64,000 nucleotides of DNA from positions 26,447,002 to 26,511,001 of the forward strand of contig OX453285.1 in NCBI GenBank assembly GCA_949710005.1. Reading direction: 5' to 3'. Shown in pieces: positions 13,433 to 25,345 of the stretch. The translations under genes were made by a program, and so were the position numbers. A model generated the notes under the pieces. It did not search any database and was not told where the DNA came from. It saw only the letters and a list, made by a program, of their open reading frames with translations. Source of the stretch: Ricordea florida (lineage: Eukaryota; Cnidaria; Anthozoa; Corallimorpharia; Ricordeidae). Every line of letters begins with the position of its first letter. The stretch's first letter is position 1.

Positions 13433-13926
13433 TCTAAGGACATTCAGCACTATTCACTTCACTCGTGGAAAGCAGCTTTCATTATTTTATATTGTAATAA
13501 TATTGTATTTTATATTTCTCATTTTATATTGCAAACAGTTCGCCATGACTGTACATTTTTAAAAATTGTAATGTAGATTTTTTAGCTGATGAATTTTCCG
13601 CGGATAAATAAAGATTATCTATCATTATCTTCGATATCAGAGAATGATTGTTAAATGTAGACATTTTTAGTTCCATGATATTAGCGACAGAATGATCATG
13701 AATTCTCTCTTGTTAAGACTGAGTTATCTTATGGACAAAAGCGTGTGCAATTTACCCAAGATAAAATTTAAATAGCATTGACGAATTGGAAGGGTGTAGA
13801 CCACTCTGATTACGACAGGAGATTATAATGTCCTTAGTTCTGGAGTTTTGGTTGAAATGGAAGTGAAATTCGCCAACAGATTTGAAATATGATCACAAGC
13901 GCGCGGTTATAACACAGCAATCTAGA

Positions 13927-14215
13927 CCAAAACATCAAACTGTATGGTAGATCCACAGATTTAAAACGTTAGAACCACACTGTATGGCAAAACAAAGTAC
14001 CACAGTACAGTTCTGTTCAGCAGCTTTCGGGAGAGTGATCACACTGCATGGTTTGATGCACACACGAAAAAGTTAAAACCACACTGTATAGTGAAACAAA
14101 CAGTACCACAGTACAGTACTGTTCCGTAGCTTTCTAAAGAATGTTCACAATGCATGGTTTGATTCACAGATGGAAAAAGTTATAACCAGACTGTATAGGA
14201 AACTAAATAATGATA
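13927..14215 (+). repeat. 106-bp family, about 2.7 diverged units
   Basis: This has the same landmarks as the 6.4-kb array (CACACTGCATGGTTTGAT, ACAGTACCACAGTACAG) with more substitutions. Confidence 0.9.
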
Positions 14216-16106
14216 GGAGGGACAAACGTCTGAACAAGAATTTCCTATTCTAGAAGAATCTGATCAAACAAATGATCACAAATAAGACCTTATTTTCTGA
14301 CAGACAGATTATCGGCTTAAACGGAGAACTCATTATTTTCAAAACATGGTTCCTGATACAAATGAGTATAAGTTGCATATTCCGCCCATGCAAACTAATG
14401 ATCTGGAATAACCCATAGAAAAGCACGGAATGCCGACAATTCCAAAGCCGAGAGCTTTTAATTGGATACCTACAGGTATAAAAAATTTGAGCGCGGTCAG
14501 TTAAGTAAATAGTCACTGAGAACGGATGACGCACAGCACACTGATCTCAATTTAACGAATTCAAGTTAATGCTACTAAGTTCACACAGGTTAGTATGGTT
14601 ACTGAGTGCGAGATGACACATTTTGGACTTCAGTCATAATGTTTAATTGCACCTCGGTAGTCTAAACATTTCATATGCAAATATTCTAAGGGAGGAGATT
14701 TGAATCACACAAGCAAAGTTATTTAAAAGTGCCAGTGCGAATTGTATGATAGTTTGTGAAGTTTGTCCATCTATAGTTGGCGACAATGTGTCATTCTGAA
14801 AACACTGATAAATAACGGAACTTCAATCAGCTTACTTGAGACGGTTCAAACGAAACAGTTCGTTTCTCATAATACTTATTAATTCTCTGTCGCCAGGGGC
14901 GTAATAGGAAACAAAAATTTGCAATCAAACTGCCAAGCTCTTAAGATTATACTAATTAATTAAAGACAATGCTGATACACCAATCTCGTAAGAGTTATCA
15001 TTTCTAATAAACTCGATGCCTCGGGGAAAAGACGGACACTGCGATGTGATTTTTAGGTTGGCACATAACAAACTGTTGCCTCTATTTAAATGAAAGTTTT
15101 CGTCACGAGATAGAAAAGTAGAAATCTGAAACCCCACTGTAAGAAGAAACAAACAGCAACAGAATACACACTACAGTAAAATGTAGTAATGCAGAATTCC
15201 TTTTCCGATGCAAGGCGTGCGATTTTTAACCTGCCAATGAGTCGACCGATAAATGTCGTAATTCACCGCAAGGTAAGTTTGTGACTTGCAAAAGATTCCA
15301 AAGGTCTGAAGTGAATCTAACTCGACACTTTGACCGTTCGCTCTTTTAGAAGAACTTATTTAATACAAAAGAGTTTTTTTTTGACGACAAGCCGCTGAGA
15401 CTGTGGGGTGGGGTGGGTCCCGGTCTACAATCAGGCCAAACACCTGACCCTACCATGCTGGGGACCATGTTTTACACGCTGCTGCACTGCACATCTTTTT
15501 CCAAGATGTTTCAAATCTAGAAACACTTGATCATTAAACGTTGTAAACCAAGTCGATACGAAAGTTACTCAAAGAGTCCTAATTCCCCGCGAAAAAATGT
15601 CACAAAATGACTAGCTCCAGATTGGACTGAGAGCTCAGGGGCCGGTTGTTTGAAGCAGAGTTAAGGTGACCCAGGTTTAGAGCGAAATTTAAATGCAGAT
15701 ATAAGAGCTTAAAAAGCACATTCAGTATACTTTTTTTAATACAAATTTGATGATTGCATGCTCTGACAAAAATTGAGAATGTTACCGGAGAAAGTTCTTT
15801 TCAACAAAAGGAAAAGAATCCCAGGTTAAAATCGAACCATGGCTAAGCGCCAATCAGCCTTCGAACAACCGCCCCCCCCCCCCGGCGTTCGTTAGGACAT
15901 TGTAACGTTATGGCAAGATCATGATGCGTTTGAATCCCATTCAAGCCCGAATTTGTTTTTATTTTAGGCGATATCTTTGTAACTGCTATGATCTTTCACT
16001 CGTTAAATCTTTCTTCCGCAGTTCAAAGATATGAATTCCATATATTCACATTTAAATGTTACAGACGTTAGACCGATAAGTGGATCGTTTTTTTATGTGT
16101 GTGTGT
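14216..16106. other. No gene recognised
   Basis: AT-rich DNA with a C-run at 15872-15882 and a GTGTGTGTG stretch near 16097. No TIR pair or exon was convincing. Confidence 0.4.
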
Positions 16107-16618
16107 AAAAATACCACCTCTGCTGAAACTATAATGCGTGCGGCCTTACTCCTCAAGTAACAAGGAGCAAGTGCATGGTAGTCTAGCTTAAGGGACCGTT
16201 CACGTTTTAAGGGATAGGGGGGGCTGGTGGGATTTGGGGCAGTGTCAGTGGGAAATTGAGCGACCCCCCCTTAGCTTGCCAATTTTTTCACATGACTCCC
16301 CCTCAAAAGGAATTTTTGTTGGGATGACCCCCCCCTTGGCCACCTCGAAAAGATGTTTATATTTCGTGAATAAAGCAAGAGAATTTCTCTTCAATTTATG
16401 AAAACTTCATACCACTTTTTTTCGCTTTTTTTTCGCTTGAGCCCCCTTTTTCTTAATTTTTTTTGGGGTGCCCCCCCTTTGAAGCCATTTTTTTTCGCGT
16501 GGCCCCCCCCTCAAATCCCACCAGCCCCCCCCTATAAAATACCACCTATGCTGAAACTATAGTGCGTGCGGCCTTACTCCTCATGTAACAAGGAGCAGGT
16601 GCATGGTAGTCTAGCATA
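16107..16618. repeat. 83-bp direct repeat flanking a MITE
   Basis: AAAATACCACCT(C/A)TGCTG and the following 70 bp occur at 16107-16190 and 16536-16618 with about five differences. The spacing is 429 bp. Confidence 0.9.
16220..16533. mobile_element. C/G-rich MITE
   Basis: ATAGGGGGGGCTGGTGGGAT at the left pairs with ATCCCACCAGCCCCCCCCTA at the right. The interior is C-runs alternating with T-runs. It lies between the two copies of a direct repeat (16107-16190 and 16536-16618). Confidence 0.8.
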
Positions 16619-17606
16619 AAACAAATGTTATTCCAAAACGAAACAAATCTGTTTACTTTTGCTAAAAAGAAATTGATCTGGGTTTGTGTCCACTGTTGAA
16701 TTTACATGTCTATTACGACCTTGATAAAAATGACAGTGCCACAGAGAATTCATTTCAGAGGGTCATATTTTGTGAAAGCCTCATTTTTAACAGTTTAGCC
16801 CAGTTGATCACTTAAACAATACGAAATTAAGTTTTCTTCTATTTTATCTGATTTTGGGCTTCTCGAACTTGAATTAGATTTTTCATTTTTCAATGTCTGC
16901 CATGATGTTACCTGATATGTAGTTTTTACTTACGACGCTGGGCAGTCAATGGATGTGTTTCCTTTCGTCTATCCATTTTAGTCGGGACGCATTTCACTGT
17001 ATATTAAAGGTTTACTTGGTAATGGCCCCGGCGTTTATTCAAAATGAACATAACATTTCCGGAGAAAAAAAGTTGTAAATCGTTTAAATCAGTCTTTTAC
17101 CCAAAAAAGTTCAAATAAAGATAGTGTGTGGAATATCTTGTTAAACCTATTTCGTGTACGTAGATTTCAAAAAATAACTGAAATGCCAAAAACGAATTCT
17201 GTTCAAAATTTATCAATCTACCCCATTAAAGTGCCTGTGGTATAGGTGTAAAAGAAAACGCAAGCCAGAATTTTCTTCAAATGAAATGCAAATTGCTACT
17301 TGCAACATCCACCTGGGGTCAGCTGAAACAATATCCATTCATGCGATACCATTAGACGGTGTATTCAATTGGTATATCCTACTCACGAATGTTTACTACA
17401 AATGACAATTTAATAACGCTTTCGTTTATATCAGGAAGAAAGCCGGTGACAGAACATAAAAAAAGGCGCTTTTACCAGAAGAGAGATGAGTGACTGATGC
17501 AGATTGGTCAGAGCCGACGCTTCGTTTGTCTGGTTCAGTAAAATCGGCCGCTACGTGAGGGGGAAGATTTTGTTCAGAGCGCAAGTCTCAGTGTGCAGTG
17601 ATAAAG
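16619..17606 (+). promoter_or_regulatory. Upstream region of the first GPCR gene
   Basis: AT-rich DNA, apparently repeat-poor for this window. An inverted CCAAT (ATTGG) lies at 17502. No TATA box could be assigned. Confidence 0.25.
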
Positions 17607-18620
17607 ATGACGGAGCATCAGAACCAAACAGGAGTGAATGCAAGTATGAAGCAGAATCAGTTTGGTAGTGGTATTGATAATGATACCATCCCAGCTATTG
17701 TGATGTCGGTTTTCATCATCCTGGTCAATAGCTGTGTAATACTACTCATCAGCTGTTGTTCGTACTTAAAGACAACAAGCAACCTTATCCTCGCCAGCTT
17801 AGCGGTATCTGACTTTCTCATGGGACTGGTTGGTATACCGCTAGTTGTGGCCTGCAGTTCGACGTTCATATCACCCATTTGTGTGAGCACTGCGACATTC
17901 CTTCAAGTTATCTCCCTCTCTACAGTCGGACACATCACTTTAATGACTTGCGATCGCTTTATCTACATCCAATGGGCTTTGCGATACCGTGAGATCATGA
18001 CTCGTGCTCGAGTTGTGATAGTACTATGCGTGATCTGGTTTGTCAGCTGTGTGGATTCACTGGTGCGACTCCGTTGGACAGTCAGCGTGCAAATTGAAAA
18101 TGCCAAAAAACACCTTGAGCGACAGAAAAAAAACGAAATGATCTATTTCTCGTTCAACTTCGTTGCGTTTTTTCTCGTACCTCTCGTGATCATGATCATT
18201 CTGGACGCGCACATGTTATTAGTGCTTCGGCGACAGTGCAATCGAATTCGACGGGAAAACTTGCCCGCCGCCTTTATCAAACACGAGAACAAACTCCAAA
18301 AGCGGCAAAAACGGGCGGTTTGCACATGCATCTTGCTCCTTGCTCTCTACATAATGTTCTGGTTACCCTACTTTATACTGGAGTTCGCCCAGCATGCCAC
18401 AGAAGACCCACTAGGACTGTCACTCGAAGTCAGTCTTACCATCTATTACCTCAGGTTTTGCACGTCTCTTGTCAACCCGATTATTTACACTCTGAGAAAG
18501 CACGACTTGAGAAGGGCCATAAAAGGCATCGTAAGGTCCAAAGCGTGTTCCTGTCTGCCACATATGGGCTTGGAAAACGGAACAGAGCACGTTCCTCTGA
18601 GCAGTCGAACAGCAGTGTAA
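17607..18620 (+). CDS. Class A (rhodopsin-like) GPCR, intronless
   Basis: This single-exon receptor has 337 aa. The first in-frame ATG is 17607; the frame is also open through a GTG nine bases earlier. Sequons N6-Q-T and N11-A-S mark an extracellular N-terminus. Seven hydrophobic segments carry family landmarks: N41 in TM1, D69 in TM2 (LASLAVSDF), D116-R117-F118 in place of DRY at the end of TM3, W144 in TM4, P192 in TM5, FWLPY at 251-255 in TM6 and NPIIY at 290-294 in TM7. A Cys cluster at 313-316 may be palmitoylated. The third loop is short and basic. The ligand is not identifiable; it resembles the large orphan amine/adenosine/melanocortin-like receptor sets of cnidarians. Repeats flank it on both sides. 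Confidence 0.92.
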   Translation: MTEHQNQTGVNASMKQNQFGSGIDNDTIPAIVMSVFIILVNSCVILLISCCSYLKTTSNLILASLAVSDFLMGLVGIPLVVACSSTFISPICVSTATFLQVISLSTVGHITLMTCDRFIYIQWALRYREIMTRARVVIVLCVIWFVSCVDSLVRLRWTVSVQIENAKKHLERQKKNEMIYFSFNFVAFFLVPLVIMIILDAHMLLVLRRQCNRIRRENLPAAFIKHENKLQKRQKRAVCTCILLLALYIMFWLPYFILEFAQHATEDPLGLSLEVSLTIYYLRFCTSLVNPIIYTLRKHDLRRAIKGIVRSKACSCLPHMGLENGTEHVPLSSRTAV

Positions 18621-18949
18621 AAAAAGATCACCTATGCAGTCGGTGTTCTCTCATTACTTGACATGTGCGAAGCACAGTAAAAGGGATTTGTGCCAAAGAC
18701 CCTCAATTTGTGGTGTAGAACACAAAACATTTCAGCGTCACTCAGCGCTAGTGACTGATATAAGGAATATAAATAAGCATATTACCCTGCTCAGGTTTTC
18801 TTTATATTTGCGCCCCTTTTCACCCAACTGTTGGAAAAACGCTTAAATGCCCACTCGGGGGCGTCGAAAAGTTGCTAGTAACAAAATGTCGGGGAATAAA
18901 TACAGAACAAACGAGATTAACAACGAATGCCCACATGGGGTCTTTTTAA

Positions 18950-19262
18950 CCACAGATGAAGAAGTTAGAGCCATACAGTATGTAGGAGTGTTAGAGATGC
19001 AATGAAAACCAAAAGGTAAACAGTACAGTACTGTTCAATACTTCTCCAAATGATAGTCACACTGCATGGTTTGAACCAAAGATGAAAAAGATAGAACCAC
19101 ACTGTATAGTAAAACAAACAGTACCACAGTAAAGTACTGTTCAGTAGCTTTACAAAGAATGGTCACACTGTATGGTTTGATCCACAGATGAAAAAGTTAA
19201 AAACCAAAAGTGTGTAATAAAACAAACAGCACCACAGTTTGTTGTTTTGTAGTTTTCCAAAC
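18950..19262 (+). repeat. 106-bp family, about 3 diverged units
   Basis: The landmarks CACTGCATGGTTTGA, GAACCACACTGTATAG and GTACTGTTCAGTAGC are present. The array sits 330 bp after the first GPCR stop. Confidence 0.9.
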
Positions 19263-22121
19263 AGAAAACAAAAATATGATTCCATACATTGGTGAAAAAT
19301 CTAAGCTAAAAGAGCAAACACTACCCGGTATCATAATTGTACTCAGTTATTACTAGCTTATAGCTCGTTTACATAGTTGACTCGTATTTCAGTTATAGCA
19401 GCTGAATGTCAAGGTAGTTGATTAACATGTCTGTTAAGCACTGAATACTCATTTGCAAAGGAAAATTCTTGTTCAAAAACGAAGTATTATCATGGGTTAT
19501 TCTTCACCATACGTTTAACACGTTGGGGCTGTTAGCTGCTTTAATAAGAATTACAAAGTAATTAAAAGCGATGGTTTTCCAAAGATTAGAAGACGAGTAT
19601 TTACTGTCGATTCAGATTATCATAACAGGTCACCCACGTAGAAACCTAAGCAACTAGACAGTAGTCGCGATATTTGGTATTATGTCAAGGTTTTAAATCC
19701 GGCGAATACATTTATTTGGTAAAAGGACCGCCAAATGTCAAAATAACGCATAAAACGAGCTCTATTTCCGACATTATCATCAGCTAGCTATTAATAATAC
19801 AAGCCTTCACATTCTGGTATGCGTATAAAAACAGGCGTTAACAATAAATTTACTTTTGGCATAAATTAAAAAATTGGCATAGGTGAGTCGACTGAATAAA
19901 TGTTCGGCAGCCTTGACGAGATATGAAACCCAAATAAAACGAGAAAAAAGCTTTCACCGCTCTAACATATTACGCTGTCGGAAAAAGCCCGAAAAGTTTT
20001 GAGTTTTTAACGAAACGCGTGTCTGGGCCATATACGAAGTTTGTCGGAACCGGTTTATATAAGCGATCAACCATCACCTAATCAATAACTACATGAATCA
20101 CGTCACAGGTTATTTCACAAATCACGTCACGGACTGCTTCGCGAGTCATGTCACGGATTATTTCACGAATCACGTCACGCATTACCTCACCCGAAGGAAT
20201 ACTGTCATAACCAAGGGTAGAGGTTAGCAGGTTACTTTTTACTTGTGTTGAGGTAGGAAAGGGGAATAGGGTAGGGGTAGGGGTGAAATTGCAACGAAAC
20301 GTTTCGATTCAGTAACAATATCAGTGCCATTATCGTCGCTATTATCATTATCACTGACTACCAATAGTATGACCACTATCATTACTATTATTACAATGGA
20401 TCATATCAGTGATCAGCAATTTTGCAATATGCGAGGCTTGTTCTAATTTAAGGTTTCCGTTTCTTTAAGGTACTTATTTGAGTTCCTCGTGTATTTGTTT
20501 TGCCTCGCCACGACTAACTTTTCAGCTATTTGTGGGGAAAACTTCTCTAACTTCTGTATTTAAAGACAAATAAAGTTGTTATCGCCGTTGTCGTCGTGGC
20601 GCTGTACGGTACTTTTCGCCAGGCGCTAAGCTACCCAACGAATGGTTACACTATGTGGTTTCACTGTTAGAAATTTTAAACGTTAAATAACTCAGAATTC
20701 GACAAGAGCAGTTTTAGTTTCGGTAAGGTAAATGTAATAGTTCAAAGATCTATGTCATGATACACAGCCATAAAGCCTGGTATTCCATGATTGAGGGAAC
20801 AGTTATTGTGAAATGAAAGAAATAACGCCAAAGGCAAGGTCACGATAATAGAGACCTTAAGATACCCCGATTCCTGTGTACGGGTACGGCGCCATGTTTG
20901 ACCATATAAGTGTCCGGAATGGACGGCTCTAATATAAAACAGTACTGGATATTATTAACTGTCAAAATTCAGGATTTGCCTAGATTTTGCCTGTAGTATA
21001 GGGAGGGATTTTGGGAGTTTAGTCTAGGATAGGGTAGCAAAATTCAGCTGAACTGGGTCGAGTATAGGCGAAGGGTTCCAGGGCCCCAGCAGCATACCAC
21101 CAAAAATTCCTAAAGTACCCCACTCCCCCCCCCCCCCAGGGGTTGGAACCGACGAATGGCGAAGAAATATTCGTGGTCGAAAATCTTTTATTATGTAGAC
21201 AAATTTTGTGAACCTTCAAGTTTTTCTAGCCAAAAAAGGAAAGTATGTTTTGAAAGGACATTTTTCAGAAATGTTGAGCTTATATTTTCTATTTTCTCAG
21301 CCCTATGCATGTGTAGTCCTGGTAACTTAACTTGCCGCCGCTTATCACGTGTACGGCTACCGGTAACTTAACCGTACCGATACACCGGAATTGGGGAATA
21401 TTAAGGTTTCTAATAATGTAAGATATTGAGGTTGATAATAACATTATCAAGACTTCCGTCTGTGTTATCGGACCCTTGCTGTGTCTTTGTATGCATGATG
21501 AAGGAGACCTCCGGGTTGATACTTCCCGGTGTCAAAACACGTACCTTTATGAATGATGACAATGTTAGATGCTCTCCTTTGTCGTTCGGTTAAGGGCGAA
21601 GTCTGTGATTTCTGTGAAGGGAGAAAGCAAACAGCAATGTCTTTGAATACGTTGCTCGGATTTAAAAATAAGCATGAACCAAAGGAGACGTTTTTTTGGG
21701 ATAAACAAGGGCATTTGCAAGCTCATAATCGTCGTCTATGGACATATTATTAATCTCTCAAGGAGAGCAATATCGTCAGGCATTATGTTTTTAGCACAAA
21801 GCAGTAAACAAATGCAATGGACCTTATTCGGCCAGACAGGTAGACATATTCATGCTTGTATGCACCTTTTTAATGAACAAGACAAAGGGTCAAATCTCCT
21901 GAGTATCATCACATGATCTGAATTAGGAAAACAAAATGTACAAGCGAATAGAGTCTATTGCCAGTTGTCAACATTCCAATATTCGTTGGCTTGGAGGTAA
22001 TAATACGTTTTGCATTTGAAAAAGGAAAAAGCCTTGTTTGGAACTCAATTTGTTTGGTTTTTAAATGAAATGAGAGCGAAATTCGACTTTAAGGGAGGGT
22101 CGGTGACAACCATTAGAGTAA
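19263..22121. other. No gene recognised
   Basis: It contains the CACGTCACG minisatellite, ATT/ATC-rich low-complexity DNA (20320-20400) and a C-run at 21126-21138. A short frame at 21553 has VCDFCEGRKQ but not a full zinc-finger pattern. Confidence 0.4.
20097..20190. repeat. Short minisatellite, CACGTCACG motif
   Basis: AATCACGTCAC(A/G)G..ATTTCAC recurs about four times in diverged 22-31 bp units. Confidence 0.7.
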
Positions 22122-22350
22122 AGGATGGACCATAACAGGGGAGGGGGGTGGGCAATTATGAAAAAAAAGGTTCCTGCACTGCAAAAGTATAGAAAAAAAT
22201 TCATGCACAGTGGGCCAATGGGAAAAAAGGTGCTAAAAAGCCCAAGGTCCTAAAAAAAACTTTTGCACAGCCCAAAGGGAAAACAATTCTTGACGTGAGA
22301 AAATTGCCCAACCACCCCCCCCCCCCCACCTTCCTGAAAAAATTCATCCT
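22122..22350. mobile_element. MITE, distant relative of the AGGGACGGACCATT family
   Basis: It has AGGATGGACCATAAC at the left, a G-run, TGCACTGCAAAAG-type modules separated by A-tracts, a C-run, and AATTCATCCTT at the right. Confidence 0.7.
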
Positions 22351-22500
22351 TAATTCAGTTAATACACCAGTTAGGTGGAGGCAGGGTTGTATATTCTGGG
22401 TATGAGGGTTACTAACCAGTGCTCAACTATACGAGCACCAAAAGCTGAAGAAGACATTTACTGAAAGCCACACCACGGACAAAACTGATGAATATTGTGA

Positions 22501-22700
22501 ATTAGTATAAATACTCAGGTGATTATACAAAATCGCGCGCTCTGATTGGTGCGCTATCTCGGATTATCAGCCGACAATGACCTCGACGAACAAAATGGCT
22601 GCCAGTCCTTCGCGCGCTTTTGATGAAATAAACTTTTTTCGTGTTGTACAATGCTTTTTCTTTTCTCTTTTTGAAATAATCACCTTTGTATTTATACTAA
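22501..22700. mobile_element. MITE, AGTATAAATC family, third copy
   Basis: AGTATAAATAC at the left and GTATTTATACTAAAAC at the right, with GCGCTCTGATTGG and a segment resembling AAAATGGC within. Confidence 0.65.
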
Positions 22701-22805
22701 AACAATTATTCGCCTCAGGCTCAGTGATTATCGGTGAATATTCACCTCGACTTCGTCTTGGTGAATATTCACCGATAATCACTGAGCCTGAAGCGAATAA
22801 TTGTT
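22701..22805. repeat. Near-perfect 46-bp-arm hairpin
   Basis: The arms 22701-22746 and 22760-22805 pair at 45 of 46 positions around a 13-nt loop. The arm includes CAGTGATTATCGGTGAATAT. It directly abuts the MITE at 22.5 kb. Confidence 0.95.
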
Positions 22806-22837
22806 AAATGTTGCGAGACAACACAAAATCAACAAAC

Positions 22838-22900
22838 CTGCTCTTTAATTTTCCAAAGAATAGTCACACTGCATGCTCGATTCCATAGATTGTTAAAATA
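22838..22900 (+). repeat. 106-bp family fragment
   Basis: Only TTTTCCAAAGAATAGTCACA, CTGCATG and a decayed CATAGATTG remain. Confidence 0.6.
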
Positions 22901-23690
22901 GAACTACGCGTTGAACATTTTTCTGTAGCTTTTCATGCAACGAATAGCAATATGGCAACAATAAATACTCTCCGCCTACGATAAATGAAAAACGAAGAAT
23001 CATATTGACAAAAAATGAAAACCGGAATCTTATAGGTAGGGTTCATCCGGGAAGGGAATAATGAAAATTGAAATTATTTTAAAACACGAGTGATGTCCAC
23101 GAGTATTTTGCTATTTTCTGCTCTGTCATTGTTTTTTCTTTTCGCCTTTTGTTTGGACGAAAATCAGTCCACATTGCTCTCATGTTGATTCCATCGATTG
23201 ATTTAAAGCTCCCATATTTAATTAATTTCTTCAGGTCTGACCCTGCAGCACTGATTGATTGTCTTTCTCGTGGAAATGAGCTCAAAAAAAACTATTCATA
23301 ACCAGGTGCTGCATCCGTTTCAGAAACACTTGGAAATGTCAGAAAGCTGTAAATATTAAGCCACAGTTGGTTGAAACAGAGTATCAGTCATCATTGATAA
23401 TTCATATGCCCTCATCAACGGCCTTCATCGTGATGCAATTATATGTACCCAGCTTGAAGTTTCGACTCCGAGGAAAACATTAAGGGAGGCAAAACTGAAC
23501 TTCTTTTGGTCAGTATAACCAAGTGAGCTGCGACACACTTTTTAGAGTCACTTGTAACACGCCCTGTTCATTGGACGTTCTTTGGAAGTAGGGCAGTTGC
23601 ATTGAGGAGAGAAATTTTAAAGCTAAACACAGCACGACAAAAAGTTTAAAGTCTATTTTGCAAGTGTAGCGCAAAGAAATCGGAATTGCC

Positions 23691-24668
23691 ATGGGTACGC
23701 CTCACAACGAAACGTTTCAACACTGTCTCTTCCTAACGTACTACGAAACGAATAAAACTTCACTGCTCGTGGGAATATCAATTACATTGTCGGTATGGAA
23801 TGTTGTGCTATTGGTTGTTACCATGATTGCAAACGGATTGGTGTGCAGTGCAATCTTAAGGAACCGCGAGTTGAGAACAACATGGAACACTTTGATTGCA
23901 CTGCTATCGGCAAGTGATTTCCTTGTAGGTGTTGTTGTACAACCAATGTACCTACTCCGCCGATTGTTAGAACTACAGGGTCAGTACGTATGTTGGGTGG
24001 TGTTAACATACCGCGTTCTGTGGCACTTGTCAATCGGAACATCTTTTCTAATCCTTTGTTTCCTAGCTTGTGAGCGTTACATAGCAGTGTTTTTCCCCTT
24101 CAAGTATAAAAAGCTCGTGACTATTTCGCGCATTTTGAATTTTACAGGATTTTTTACCGCGTCATGGACCATTTTCGTTATTTCCCGCTTTCTTGGACTC
24201 GGATCTGGAAAATATTACGCGGCGGCAACTTCATTCATCGTCATATTCGTAAGCTTCATAGTTTTCGCTCATGTTCGTATTTTCAAACTTGCACGGCGTC
24301 ATCAGTCGCGTATTAGTACCTTGGAAACGTGTGCTAAAGACATCAAGGAGCGGAAACTTACCAAGACAACCGCTTATATAGTGAGCTCCGTATTAGCGTG
24401 TTATACGCCACTTCTAGTCTCGATTGTCGTGGTACAGTTTTTTGATAAACATGTTTTTCAGGACTACGTATTTCCAGTAACCGATTGCATGGTATTTAGC
24501 AACTCGTCATTAAACCCAATGATTTACTGTTGGCGAAATGCCGAACTCAGACGATGTATTGCAAAACTACTAAAAATCAGAGGCACTGAAGAACTACAGC
24601 TTAAAAGCAATACTGCCGAAGGTCGTGCTGGAAAAATTATCGTCCATTCAGACAATGCTGAATGGTAG
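23691..24668 (+). CDS. Class A (rhodopsin-like) GPCR, intronless
   Basis: This single-exon receptor has 325 aa, with the start in a near-ideal GCCATGG context. Sequons are at N6 (NET) and N21 (NKT). Landmarks are N48 in TM1, D76 in TM2 (SASDFLVG), C101 before TM3, E128-R129-Y130 (intact ERY), W159 in TM4, CYTP at 237-240 in TM6 where most family members have CWxP, and NPMIY at 275-279 in TM7. A basic helix 8 follows (RNAELRR). The tail is short. It lies about 5 kb downstream of the other intronless receptor on the same strand but is not a recent duplicate, because the loops and TM6 differ. The ligand is unknown. The missing toggle Trp in TM6 is unusual. Confidence 0.92.
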   Translation: MGTPHNETFQHCLFLTYYETNKTSLLVGISITLSVWNVVLLVVTMIANGLVCSAILRNRELRTTWNTLIALLSASDFLVGVVVQPMYLLRRLLELQGQYVCWVVLTYRVLWHLSIGTSFLILCFLACERYIAVFFPFKYKKLVTISRILNFTGFFTASWTIFVISRFLGLGSGKYYAAATSFIVIFVSFIVFAHVRIFKLARRHQSRISTLETCAKDIKERKLTKTTAYIVSSVLACYTPLLVSIVVVQFFDKHVFQDYVFPVTDCMVFSNSSLNPMIYCWRNAELRRCIAKLLKIRGTEELQLKSNTAEGRAGKIIVHSDNAEW

Positions 24669-24936
24669 ACGGTTGGATCGGAGACAAATAATTATACAAT
24701 GCAATCTCTTCAATAATAAAAGAAAAAGTCGTTTTCCATTCGTCTTTACATTACGAAATATTGACAAGTTGAATTAAAAGTATCCACATAGGTCTACACT
24801 GCGATTCCTTTTCATAAATCGTTCTTTTTAGTTAGGATATATAATGTTATAATTCCAGATTTGACCTGTTCAGTATCGCCGACGCAATTTTTACCTATTA
24901 CGACTTGAAAAACGGACAGGCTGGAATGGGAATATT

Positions 24937-25345
24937 ATTAATAGGGAATCCATCAGGAAATTAAATTTTCTGTTGACAAAAACCTTGTACCAGAATAATT
25001 TAAACAATCTCGACTTCTTTTCTAGACTTTTCAAGGGCTATAGATATGATGAGTTATCTTCAGTAATAACCAAAGACAATTTCTCATGGGATTCAGGGAA
25101 AATAAATGTCCAAAAACAAATTAAATTCTGAAAATTTTATGTGAAAGATGCCATTTTGTGAAATTTGGCATTTATATTCTCGGGCTCAGCCATAATAAAT
25201 TTTCTTTGGTGTTATTACAGACGACCAATTATATCTATAGCCCTCGAAAAACGTAAACAAGAATGCGAGATTGTTTTAATTATACTGGCACAAGGTTTTT
25301 GTCCACTGAAAACTCAATTTCCTGAAGGATTCCCTCTTAAAATTT
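24937..25345. mobile_element. Foldback element, about 110-bp arms
   Basis: AATCTCGACTTC...GGGCTATAGATAT in 24950-25051 pairs with ATCTATAGCCCTCG...GCGAGATTG in 25227-25345. The outer ends share GGGAATCC and GGATTCCC. Confidence 0.8.

Noticed and set aside
13349-13576. 75-aa frame over the 73-bp repeat
   Set aside because: It begins within the last minisatellite units and ends in AT-rich DNA; no coding signature.
21553-21753. TRIM-like B-box (CDFCEGRKQ)
   Set aside because: Later Cys/His ligands are absent and the frame is short with no neighbours.
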